This document shows positions 43,440 through 58,058 of a stretch of DNA of 64,000 bases, piece after piece; positions within the stretch are counted from its first letter, which is position 1; every line of letters starts with the position of its first letter. A model generated the notes under the pieces. That model worked only from the letters and a program-made list of their open reading frames with translations, was not told the DNA's origin and did no database searches. Both the position numbers and the translations under genes were made by a program. Location of the stretch: contig CM042011.1 in NCBI GenBank assembly GCA_023525715.1, forward strand, positions 1,178,001 to 1,242,000, written 5' to 3'. The DNA comes from Cichorium intybus. Its lineage: Eukaryota > Streptophyta > Magnoliopsida > Asterales > Asteraceae.

Positions 43440-46400
43440 TCCTCTCGCACTTCCAATTACATATGCTATACCACATATGCATCCTATACCCAATAGCTTC
43501 ATCGGCTTTCTGTCTAGATTCTCCACCTTACTTGCTTCAACTTGGGCTTCTTTAATTAGTTCGGGCAATCGACTAACCACACCCATTCGTGCAGAGTCGA
43601 CACAAATAGGTCGTTCTTTCCTACTTAGTGCATCTGCAACTACATTCGCCTTCCTGAGATGGTATAAAATCTCAATCGTAGTATTTTAATAAACCATCTA
43701 TAGACGCTACCTCATATTGAGTTCCTTTTGATCAAACATGTACTTTATACATTTGTGGTCCGTGTAGATTTGGAACTTTTTCCCGTAAAGGCAGTGCCTC
43801 CAAATCTTCAATGATAGAACAACAACTACCAATTCAAGATGATGTACATGATACTTCTTTTCGGCCTCCTTGAGCTGTTGGGAAGCATAAGAAATCAACT
43901 TTCCCATTTGCATTAGAACGCATCTCAGTCCTACTTTCGAGGCATCACTATAAAATATAAATCACAAAATCATTTTCACCCTATGGCAATGCGAAAATCA
44001 GGGCCTCATACAAACCCTGTTTCAATCACTAAAAAGCAGTATTTGCGAATCAGTCCAAATAAATCTCTCATTCTTCTTTGTTACCTTGGTCAAAGGTGTT
44101 GCGATAGACAAAAAATTCTCTACAGAAAATTTATAATACCTAACTAATCCAAGGAAATTTCGTATCTTAGAAGGTTTCCGTAGAGGTTCCTATTACATTA
44201 CCACTTCCACTTTGCAAGGATCGATTTTCACACCATCACTGCCAATGATGTGTCTAAGGAACTACACCTCGCGTAGCCAGAATTCACACTTTGAGAATTT
44301 GGCATACAGTTTCTCCTTGCGAAGGAGTTCTAAAACTTGCTGTAGATGCATCCAGTGATCTTCTTGGCTTCGAGAGTATATTTGAGTATCATTTATGAAT
44401 ACAAAGACAAATTGATCGAGGAAAGGACTACATACTCGATTCATTAGGTCCATGAATGCAACCGGAACATTAGTAAGTCCAAAAGGCATTACTAAAAACT
44501 CAAAATGGCTATATCTTATACGGAAAGCAATTTTCTAAACATCCGACTCTCGAATTTTTAACTAATGGTACTAGGCCGAATAAAACCATGATCTAAAAGT
44601 TCTTGCAGTTGCCTTTTCAATTCTTCCATCTCAAAAGTAGCTAGCCTATAAGGAGAACGAACGATAAGGTTAGCTCGTGGTACCAAATCAATGGTAGAAT
44701 TCAATATGTCGGTCGTGTGGTAATCTCAGAAGCTCTTCGGGAAAAACATCACAGTACTCCTTCACCACTTCAACATTGTACACCTCTACTCGGGATACTT
44801 TAGTCGATGACGCATAAGCCATAAATAACAAACCAACTTTTCTAACACAACTTCTCACTTTAGCCATTGAAACTATTGGGACTCGACCATGTCGTTTAAC
44901 GTCGTATATGGTGATCTGAGAACCATCCAGAGTTTCCACCAATATAAATTTCTTGTCGGAGACAACTTGAACTTTGTTGGCAGCCAACCAATCCATACCC
45001 ACAACTACATCAAAGTCACTGGTGGTGACCGGCTTCAGATCAATAGGGAAAATGATCCTACAAATATCAAGCCGACACCCGAGTATCTGTCCCGAAATGA
45101 TCACAATCCTTCCATCCTCGAGATTGACTACTAATCTAACTTATAAAGAAACTAGTAGGAGTGCCAATTTGGGCAAAAAGGAAATGGACACAAAAAATTA
45201 TTGCCTCTGGATCAAACAAAACATGAATGGGTATAGAGTTCAAGATGAAGATACATGCCACCACATCGGGTTATACTCAAGCTTCCTCAAGGTCATCTGA
45301 AAAGCTCGACCCTTTACTATACCACCTTCACCGCTAGCATTATCTTTCCTTCCTATATCATCCGTTTTTTCGATCCTCGGTACTTCTGGCTTGGCCTTTG
45401 GACAACTGGCCTGCAGGTGATCCATGCTCCGACAACTATGGCATGCTCGTGATCAATCATAACAGTTCCGGGCTAGCTGCCCAGGCTTCCCACACTTGTG
45501 ACATGAAAAGTCAGCAGGACAGCAACTTCTTAAATGTTTCTTTTGACATCTATTGCACCACTTATCTTCATTTATTTTACCATCATTCTTTGATATAATT
45601 TTCGAGGATTTCTTCTTTTAGCTTTGCTCTCCGCGGTTATCTTCCCATTTTCTCTTTGGGGCACAAGAACTTCTTTTGGATGCTTTCTCATACTCATGGC
45701 GCTTCAACTCGATTTCTCTATCTATAATAGCTTCTACCACTTTACTGAAGTTGGTATGATTCTTGGTCCACACAAACTCTCGAATTTGGTCTTTCAAGCC
45801 CCAAACATAACGATCAATATATTTTCCGTTTATCTATCTCGACGTGATGGCCTATAAGACGCACTTTTTATGAATTTTGAGGGGTATTGTCGAACATACT
45901 TGTCCCCTGTACATAATGAATAAAATCTTCCTCCAGTTGCCTAACTATCGCCCGAGAGCAATACTCTTATTTAAACTTGATCTTGAATTGTTCCCAAGTT
46001 AATGCATGGGTCGATTCTGACCCTAGATAACCATTCGTCACTTCCCACCAATTTCGAGCCTTGTCACGTAGCAAATAAGTGGCAAACTCCACCTGATCCG
46101 TCTCAGTACAGTTGCTCATGCGAAAGTTCATTTTCGTGTAAGTAGAAGACCTTTCCTGTTTTTCTTTCCTTGGGCCTCCATTTTCCTTGAGATCTCTTCG
46201 ATTATCCCCCAGATCTTCTAGCGGTTATTCAAGTTTCGGTCATGATGTTCTTTTAGAGTGGCCTCCAGCTGGACTCCAACTACTACATGAAATATTTCCT
46301 GGACAACTCTCGCTATCTCCCTTATCATTTCATCCCGCTAATTCGGCGGTTGTTTGGGAGCTTCTCCTATTTTAGGTTGTTACATCGAGCCTCCCCTTCT

Positions 46401-46463
46401 ACCTCGTGAGGCACTACTTCTTCTTACCCCACCTCTTCCCCTTGAACTTCCCGTATTCACCAT
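43440..46463 (-). pseudogene. decayed Ty3/gypsy gag-protease-RT-RNaseH, minus strand
   Basis: The minus-strand gag start at 46463 gives MVNTGSSRGRGGVRRSSASR. Gag blocks follow to about 45500, then zinc-knuckle sequence (about 45500-45400). Protease lies at 45104-44688 (FDVVVGMDWLA; VEVVKEYCDVFPEEL), RT at 44489-44262 (MPFGLTNVPVAFMDLMN, KFSKCEFWLREV) and RNase H at 43913-43707 (YASQQLKEAEKKYHVHHLEL). The catalytic RT box reads FIND in place of FIDD, and there are many frameshifts. A tail up to the integrase border continues to about 43470; integrase is absent. It resembles the element at 1-2703 in layout. Confidence 0.85.
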
Positions 46464-46654
46464 CTTATTTCAGATAGGGGAGAAATGAGGTTCAACAATT
46501 ATATAATGAATGCACATATCACATACATGTAATTATAAGTAGGGGTGTGCAGTTGGTCCTTAGAACCGAGTTCAAGATCAAGAATAAAAAAAATTGAAAA
46601 TGCAAAACACACGACCCATGTCAGAAGGTTTCCCCCGTCAGCAACAAAACACAC
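46464..46654. other. leader and truncated hAT end
   Basis: Between gag and the next LTR. TAGGGGTGTGCAGTTGG at about 46541 looks like a hAT left terminus, but no partner was found. Confidence 0.35.
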
Positions 46655-47549
46655 TGATAACACGTTTTTATTTAATATTATTTACGCGTCATTTGGTGTG
46701 TTTTAGTTAAATTATTATTATAAGTAGACTGAATACACTCACTTTCGGTGGAATTGTCTTGGATAGAAAATATGTTAGAATCTAGGAATTAGAAGCGAAA
46801 ACAGAGCAAGAATAAGCTGGATTCGAAGAGGATAAGTAAGTAGGAATTAACGCCGCTATCTCTATAAGATAACGACTCTAACCTATGGATGACATTGTGA
46901 TCCGCAATTCAATTCAATGAGAAATCAGGGGATCAGGTAGTTAGCGCCGCTAACTCACCTATTCAGCAAGTATAAATAGAGGTCTCCCAGACGAGTTTCA
47001 AATCATCCCAGGTATCAGGAAGAATCCCAACAAGCATCCATCAAGAGTTCTATAGAGCTAAAGCTTCTTTCTGTTCCTTTTTAGATTCTATTCAATAGTT
47101 TTTATTAGATGGTTGGTTTTATTGTTTTGTTTTCAACTCGGTGTTGGAGTATTCCACATTTAGGAATTTCTCTGATTACTAGACGTTGAGTTTTAGATAT
47201 CATGAGGAATTATTCACCTCCTGTAGTTCTTTGGTTCGTAGTTTGGTAGTGATAGTAGTTTGAACGCTTTGTTACAGTTTTCGGGTTTTATTAAAGGAAG
47301 TACTTTGGTTTCACGTTTGTTTTCGATCCTGAGCATTGGATCTGATTTTTACTTTACTTTGCAATTAGTTTGAGTTTTGGTTTTGTTCCAAGTGTTTTCA
47401 ATTGCCTTGCTATATAGTGACACTATAGTTGGGTTATTATTGACACAACGTTCCAACCACGGACTCCTTGGTTTGACGCTTACTTGCCCTAGCTATTAGA
47501 GTAGTGAGGTTTTTATTATTTTTGACCGCGTCAACGGCTGCACACGTCA
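46655..47549 (+). mobile_element. 5' LTR of an Athila-type Ty3/gypsy element
   Basis: It begins TGATAACACG and ends CACACGTCA, directly before a primer-binding site. TATAAATAGAGG at 46971 is a clear TATA box. GTTAGCGCCGCTAAC (46940-46954) and a related TTAACGCCGCTA (46847) lie upstream of it. It is about 895 bp, similar in layout to the LTR at 56444. Confidence 0.75.
46940..46982 (+). promoter_or_regulatory. LTR promoter: palindrome plus TATA box
   Basis: The 15 bp palindrome GTTAGCGCCGCTAAC is followed 17 bp later by TATAAATAGAGG. The same palindrome with centre A occurs in the LTR at 15138-16836. Confidence 0.65.
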
Positions 47550-47554
47550 AATTT

Positions 47555-47572
47555 TGGCGTCGTTACCGGGGA
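47555..47572 (+). other. primer-binding site
   Basis: TGGCGTCGTTACCGGGGA, five bases after the LTR end. It is a one-base variant of the site at 57538 and close to the TGGCGCCGTTGCCGGGGA type typical of Athila-like elements. Confidence 0.8.
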
Positions 47573-47654
47573 TTTGTGCGCTTGACATGTTGTGTCATTT
47601 TGTTTGATTTTCTTTTAATTTTTGTTTTATTTCGATTTGCATGTATGTTCTCAA

Positions 47655-48188
47655 ATGGAAGACTACGTGTACACAAATCAAGACATGTGCTGGTAGTACG
47701 GAAGCTCTGTCTATGATCAATGTGAATAAGATTTATACAACGAGTCATTCGATGGTAATTGGGGGTGGACCAAGGATCCGACTAAATACGAATACCGCGA
47801 AGAGATGTATTTCACAGACAACCAGGAGCCAAATGATTCTTGCAGCACGAAGTTAGATCTAATATTGTACCCATTGACCAAAACCTCCAACAGGGAGGAA
47901 AACAACGTTAAGTCAATTTCGGCAATGAAAGGTCAGTTGGAACAACTAGTGGAGCAGTTGAATCAACAACAATCAAGCAACCCTTTGAACACTATGCTGG
48001 ATGGCGAGGAAAGTGTTCTTTGTACCAATAATATTATGCATGCACCTACACCACTTGAACCTAAGATTGGGATTAGGATGGATGATTTTGCGTCTTTGGA
48101 TGATCAAGAGACCGACAAACCTGTCGAAAACAAAGAAGTTGGGATGGAGGTTGAAGAGGACAACTTAAGGGGTATATATGATATTTAG
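47655..48188 (+). pseudogene. broken gag-like ORF of the Athila-type element
   Basis: From the ATG at 47655 the frame starts MEDYVYTNQDMCW and carries stops. It then continues through NESFDGNWGWTKDP and YFTDNQEP to a long open part (47805-48188) with a Gln-rich coiled segment (GQLEQLVEQLNQQQ) and an acidic C-terminus. It parallels the ORF at 57654 (MGDYMYPDQ, NGSFDDNGWRTEE). Function is presumably a gag precursor. The element is truncated on the right. Confidence 0.6.
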
Positions 48189-48219
48189 ATATTAGATTGA
48201 ACAAATATAGTATTTTAAC

Positions 48220-48438
48220 AGCTTATAAAGAGTCACTGCCGGACCTTCATAGGTGCTTGGGGTAGCGTGTGCTACCCCTGAAAATTTATCAAGAAGTATA
48301 ATTTTTTTGAAATTTTATTTTTACATATCGGTGCCATTGCTGAAATATAATCGGGCTATCCCTGCAGTTTTGGCCGACGACTTCCTCTCCATCTGGTGGC
48401 TTTGTGTTATCCCTGATCTTCTTTTCTGGGTCCGCCAC

Positions 48439-48507
<69 letters not shown>
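48220..48507. mobile_element. small inverted-repeat element ending in (TA)n
   Basis: ACTGCCGGACC (about 48235) and inverted AGTGGCGGACCC (about 48440) mark the ends, with inner GGGGTAGCGTGTGCTACCCC (a perfect-stem hairpin at about 48259-48278). It is flanked by imperfect ~45 bp direct repeats (48175-48219 and 48508-48556). Confidence 0.55.

Positions 48508-48511
<4 letters not shown>
48444..48511. repeat. (TA)n microsatellite
   Basis: About 68 bp of TA at the right end of the small element. Confidence 0.95.
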
Positions 48512-48514
<3 letters not shown>

Positions 48515-48556
48515 ATTTAGATATTATAGGTCGAACAAATATGATATTTTGACGGC

Positions 48557-50546
48557 GTCTTTATCTCTTAAAGATATTAAACTGGACGTGGAAAGTTAAT
48601 GAGAAGAAAATACGGGAATAAGTTAGCATTATCGGATTGTATTTCGGAAAAATATAAAAACAAATATGTACTAAAAGAATATTTCTTTCATAGAACGTTG
48701 TTTAATCATTTTTAGTTTTATTGCATACTTCTGAAATATTGGCATATCGCGTTGCAAGCGATTGTCATCCAATCAGGGTAATAATTATGAGATTGACATA
48801 TATTTCCTATTTTGGATCATATACGAAGCTTTCCTAATTAATAACCCAAAGGCATCAACTCTTGTTCCCTTTCTATTTTTCGTTGCGATTTTGAGAACCC
48901 TTCTTTCACATCATCTACATAATTCTGTTATCCATCATGAAATTCCTTTAATAAGTGTACCTTTGAGGTTCTCAAGGGTTGCAATTGAACCAAACAAATA
49001 GTGAGAGCGTAAACGTCTTTCTGCAAATTCTTTTTCGTTATGTTGCTTGATAAAGAATTAAAATAACAATCCCATTTCAAAAAACGCATTATCAGAAACG
49101 TTTGCACAAAAAAAAAAAAAAAAAAAACGGCATAAGTACTTGTCCATATGTCCAATTTCTATATAATTAAAGTAGAAAATGTTTTCATCCACCATTGTTG
49201 CATTGCATCATACTCTTCCCATCATCCTTACAACTCCAATTTCCCATTATCAACAATGACTTGGAATTGGATCATACTAAAAGCTAAAAATAAATGGAGA
49301 TTGCACTTTAGCTAGTGACGGCATTGCTCCATCCATAAAATAATAAAAACAAAACCAAGCAATCAATCAAAAAAATCTAATCTTTCTTTACATGATGCCT
49401 ATGGACATAGATCTAAGAACAAAAAGCCAAAACTTTAGTGGTAAAGTCCAAAAAGTCTTTGTCAAAAAGGGTTTATATCATTTTATTTAATATGAGAAAA
49501 TTTTCAATGATAATTTGTGAAAAAAAAAAAAAAAATGTTCGATAACAAGCTAATGTGCTTATATGAATAAGCGTGTTTTGGTTTGTAGTACTTGTTACCC
49601 ATGGTCCCAAATTTTATTCTACAACTATCCTTTTTTAAAGATAAAACATACAAATACTTTGAATACTTTGATAGCTAACAGTATCTGGAGATATGCAAAT
49701 AGATGTTTAGATCGAGAGAGCAACATTTATTCTTATCTTGTTTTAATTTGAATACTTTGATAGACTTGGTTTATGGTTAAGGATCGAGAAAATGACGGCT
49801 TGAATAGGCATAAGTTAACTCCGGGTTAAGTGATAAGTTATTCAGGATGTAATCTAAAGTATTCAACTATTTGAAAGCTTATGAATTATGAATGAGAAAA
49901 TGTGTTGTTTTTAGTTTATTGGACTTGATTACTAATAGATGTAAAGGTAGTAAACTCAAAATGGGCGCCGGGTGGAGTGCCGGAGTGGCATTGAGTCGTT
50001 GGGCATTCACCAATATTCATCTTATTTGTAGTGCTCTTTTCGTCGCCCTTAGCCAGTATTAACAAATTTAGCTGTTTTAAGGACGAGATTTAATAAACTA
50101 TACATGAGTATTTTCTTAGTTAATATAAATAATTTTCATAGAGAATAAATTAATATTACCCCAAGTCCTAATAAGGTTTTGCGGATTATTACTCATATAC
50201 TTTTTCCTTCTATTTCCTCAAATGTCTATCCTATTCTAGAATGTTTTTTAAACTATCATTTATTTCATACATCACTTTGTCGAGAACACTTAATGGGAAA
50301 AATGCATCCAAAGTGTAGGTAAATACAATGTAACCATATAATTGATACACTGATTACCATGTAACTGGTTATTAATGGACATGTACAAATACAGCTTTAG
50401 GTTTGGAGATGCAAAAGCGCGAAGTGGACCTATGTGATGGCTAGTGCCAAGGCACATAGCATGTAACTTATTAACTATTTAAAGGATATTTTTCCTTATA
50501 ATAGTACAATTAACATGTAAAATCAGGGTGCACATAATAAAGACTT
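48557..50546. other. intergenic region downstream of the P450 gene
   Basis: No supported gene. A-rich tracts lie at about 49109-49127 and 49520-49534. The 3' UTR and polyadenylation region of the P450 gene should lie just below 50546. Confidence 0.5.
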
Positions 50547-54597
<4,051 letters not shown>

Positions 54598-54675
54598 TTT
54601 TTTGAGACTTGTGGAATTAAAGCTTAGTTTAGATGTGTAGTGAGAGCCTGAGAGGGATTGCATGTTTGGTGGATT

Positions 54676-54685
54676 CTATATATAG
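54676..54685 (-). promoter_or_regulatory. TATA box of the CYP78A gene
   Basis: CTATATATAG lies 12 bp before the upstream ATG (54663) and 78 bp before the ATG at 54597. Transcription starting about 30 bp downstream would leave out the first ATG. Confidence 0.65.
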
Positions 54686-54913
54686 TACATGGGAAGTGAC
54701 AACTCTTGCTTGGGTTTGTTAACCCAACCATGGTTGGTTAATGTATCTGTGGAGTTTTCTTTTCTTTGTAAACTTTCCATTTTGATTATTTTTGTTTTTC
54801 CTCTTATGTCCGAATTAGGTCTATATATGATCGATGGTCACTACCATATACTACCATGTGCTAATAAAAGAGTATATTACAAAGACAAAATAGCGAGACC
54901 CGGGTTGTGTAAC

Positions 54914-55632
54914 TAGAGGTGGCAAAAGCTAACACGACACGACAACCCGACATGAACTTGACACGAAATAAAAGGGTTTAGGTAAGAGATTTCAACCCGT
55001 TTAATTAAACGGGTTGACACGACATGGCACGACACGAAAATTAAACGGGTAAGATCAGGGTCGAAACTTTCAACTCGAAGATGACTCGAAAATGACCTGT
55101 TTATTTACATTCAAGTTTTTATAATTTTTATGTAAACTGGACAGGTCAAAAACTAAGACCATATTTAAAAGAAAAACTTCTAGTTGATGTGTTTTATAAT
55201 GTTGAAGTTGCTTAGTCACCTAGGTCATGAATTCATTTTCACTTTTTTCATTTCTCACTCATACTCCACGATCTCACTCGACCTATCCCTCCTCCTCGCA
55301 ACCTCGTCATTCCGTCTCCCCGACTCCTAATCTTTTAACGTTGCTCTCTAAACTTAGTGTGAATTTTCTTCTCAACTTCTACTCCTAGTTTTTCATGTTT
55401 TCATTATTGCCTCCTAAACTCCTACTCTTTTAACCTACTTAGTGTCTCAACTCGAAAAGTGACATCATATATTTAAAAGGTCTAAACCCTAAACCTGAAA
55501 CTCGACACGGAAATAAACGGGTTGACACGACACGACACGATAATTAAACGGGTTAGGTTAAGCTCAAGCACTTTCAACCCATTTAATGTTTTGACATGAG
55601 ACGAAATCGACACGACACGTTTTCCAGGTCTA
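54914..55632. mobile_element. hAT-type MITE, 719 bp
   Basis: The ends are TAGAGGTGGCAAAAGC and inverted TAGACCTGGAAAACG, with CACGACACGA-rich subterminal repeats. A perfect 8 bp target duplication TGTGTAAC flanks it (54906-54913 and 55633-55640). It sits about 230 bp upstream of the P450 TATA box. Confidence 0.92.
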
Positions 55633-55640
55633 TGTGTAAC

Positions 55641-56281
55641 ATCAATGTCGTTAGCCGAACGGGTTTGATAGAACCGCTAAGCCTCTTAAAAGTATAATGC
55701 TATAATTGAAAGTACTAGAACTTTAAACAAATCCCAATCTAGTTACTTTAGGTTCAAAAATGTGAATTGATGCTAATCCATGAAATTGCACATTGCACTT
55801 TGTGGAACGTTGGTGGAGCGTGTGTGGTTTACCGGCACACCAACTGGGGTCCGCAAATAGTTGCAATGGGTTTCTTGATTTTGTCATTATTAGCGGAGCG
55901 TGTGTGGTTAACAGGCACGTTAATTAGAGATGATAATTGACTTCAAGAGTACCAAGCAATTTGCATGGTTATTCACACCCGGTTTGTGATCCTCGGTATC
56001 CCAATCAAAAACAGCGGGGCATTCCCGAGATTAAAACATGCTATCGAACAGTTCGGTAAATCTCAATGAAATTAGGAATTCCAATATAATAAGATTACTT
56101 TCCGCGGTGGAATTGGCTGAATCGTCATTCGCCTACCTTATAAAATTTACAATAAAGATTACGGCATCCCTCTTCGATATTGTAGATTGTTATTGTAGGA
56201 TCCTAGCCTTATATTTATTCTTGGATGAATATAAGGATTATTTAATAAATATCTAATTAAAACAACCTTCTTCTTATTCAG
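55641..56281 (+). other. leader of a copia element (probable)
   Basis: Non-coding sequence directly before the copia gag ATG. GGCACACCAACTGGGG and GGCACGTTAATTAGAG patches each follow GAGCGTGTGTGGTT, an internal direct repeat. LTR ends and the primer-binding site were not identified. Confidence 0.4.
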
Positions 56282-56443
56282 ATGTCTTCTGACCAATCCG
56301 TTCCCCACTCTAATCCCGGTAATGTCACCTCGATTTTGTCATTGTGCTCAAAGGTGACGTTGGACGGCACCAACTACAATGACTGGATCTGTAACATCAA
56401 AATGGCTTTAAGGTTTGAACACAAAGAGTATGTTCTGGAAACC
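56282..56443 (+). pseudogene. Ty1/copia gag N-terminus, interrupted by an LTR element
   Basis: From the ATG at 56282 the 54-codon frame reads MSSDQSVPHSNPGN then KVTLDGTNYNDWICNIKMAL and ends FEHKEYVLET. The LxGxNYxxW and KEYVLxT motifs are those of copia gag N-terminal domains. The frame is cut exactly where the LTR at 56444 begins. Confidence 0.8.
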
Positions 56444-57532
56444 TGACAACGCCTAGTGATATCAAGTATTTTAGGCGTTGTTGAGCCCTGTTCTTGATAA
56501 AATTATATCAAATATGTCTGGGTATTCTCACTTTTCGTGTCAGGACTTGTTTGGAGAAAAAGAATGGAAACAGGGCTAAAAGCGTGCAAAAAGAAGAAGT
56601 TTGGAAAGAATGAAAAATCAAGGAAACTCGTACGCGCGCCGCGGATTTCATTTCTGCGCGACGCGGGCTTAAGGCGGTGGAACACATTCAAATGACGAAA
56701 AAACGGGGATCGGATAAGTACGCGCGCCGCGGATTTCACTTCTGCGCGGCGCGGTCACGGGAAATTTGCAACTATAAATAGAGGCATTTCCAGCCGAAAA
56801 CCCTAGCAAAGACCGGGTGTAAAATCGACCTTGAAGCTCTTTGACTCCAGGATTTCGTTTCAGAAGACTCTCAATTGGTATTTTATGTTTTTGTGATTTA
56901 ATTTCCTTTTGGTAACAAGTAGTTTTTGTAGCTAAAGTCTTTGGGAGTGACAACCACTGACTTTGAGCACTTAGGTGTCTGATTTAGTAACATTTGGTTA
57001 CTGTTTTAATGTTTGGAATTCAGTTTTGGTGAATAAAATCATTTGGTTACATTTAATGTTGGTATTTCGATGTTTTGGATGTTTGTGTTTGGTTTTGGTT
57101 ATTGAATTGTGTTTGGACCTTTTTGGGACTGTTTTTCTTGGTTGAATTCAGTAGCTAATTAGGCATTAAACCTTGGCTATTAACTGTTCAGTAGAACTTT
57201 AGTTAGTGTCTAGTTTATGCTTTGCTTGGTTTTGCTAGTTTGGATGCCTTTGATTGCTTCTGATTCAGAGATGTAATTCTGATTTCAGAAAGTGACTAGG
57301 TCATTTGAGCTTAGCTTAGCTTGGCTTGAGTGTGTTTGAGCATTGGTTTTGGTTGATAGTGAGTAGGAAGGTAGAAACTGGATCCTCCGACTGTAGCTGT
57401 GACACTACTAGTTGGTAATCTCTCATCTAGTCTAACCACGAAGCTCCTGTAGATCGACCCTGACTCCGCTATACTAGTGTGTGTTAGGTTTTTCTCTTAT
57501 TTTTGACCGCACGACGACCTCTGCGCGTGTCA
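56444..57532 (+). mobile_element. 5' LTR of a second Athila-type element, inserted in copia gag
   Basis: It begins TGACAACGCC and ends GCGCGTGTCA, followed by a primer-binding site. The TATA box CTATAAATAG lies at 56772-56781. It is 1089 bp. The left 5 bp AAACC would be the target duplication, but the right end is not in the window. Confidence 0.78.
56631..56754. repeat. duplicated GC-rich palindromic motif before the LTR TATA box
   Basis: The motif GCGCGCCGCGGATTTC followed by TTCTGCGCGRCGCGG occurs at 56631-56666 and 56719-56754. Each copy has facing GCGCCGCG / CGCGGCGC arms. The second copy ends 18 bp before CTATAAATAG. Confidence 0.8.
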
Positions 57533-57537
57533 AATTT

Positions 57538-57555
57538 TGGCGCCGTTACCGGGGA
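57538..57555 (+). other. primer-binding site
   Basis: TGGCGCCGTTACCGGGGA, five bases after the LTR end. Athila-type. Confidence 0.85.
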
Positions 57556-57653
57556 GCTGTGTGCTTAGATTAGGTGATTTGTAGGATTTAGTTTCTGATT
57601 TTTGATGTTTGATTTTAGTTCGCTGATTTTTGGTATATGTGTACATCCTTATA

Positions 57654-58058
57654 ATGGGTGATTACATGTACCCGGATCAGTATTATGAAGATTATGAAAA
57701 TCCGGCCGACACCTATTACGAGGATGATTGTTATAATGGATCATTCGATGACAATGGATGGCGGACCGAGGAGTCATCTCAGCCTGAGAATTCTGTAACT
57801 TGGGCCCAACTTTGGGTATTCATGTATAACAACTACCATGAGCAGAAGGACCAGGCTGAAGCTCTTAAAAAAGTGCAAGCTTCTTTAGATAGGTTAGAGG
57901 AAAGTTGGAAATGTTCACCACCTTCGCCAGAATCGGAGGTGAGTGATTTTTGTACTAATGATAATGTGTGTGAACTTGCATCACCTGAATATGTGATGGA
58001 AGGGCATGCACTGTGGGAAAATCAAGAGACCATTGAGATGGTCGAAACGGTTGTTGAG
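57654..58058 (+). pseudogene. gag-like ORF of the second Athila-type element, interrupted
   Basis: The ATG at 57654 starts MGDYMYPDQYYEDYENPADT. The frame is Tyr/Asp-rich, with a coiled segment (QAEALKKVQASLDRLEESW) and an acidic tail, and runs without stops until a gypsy LTR begins at 58059. A few residues after the junction are LTR-encoded. The same kind of ORF occurs in decayed form at 47655. The start was chosen by the match to that copy; a longer frame opens at 57630. Confidence 0.65.
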
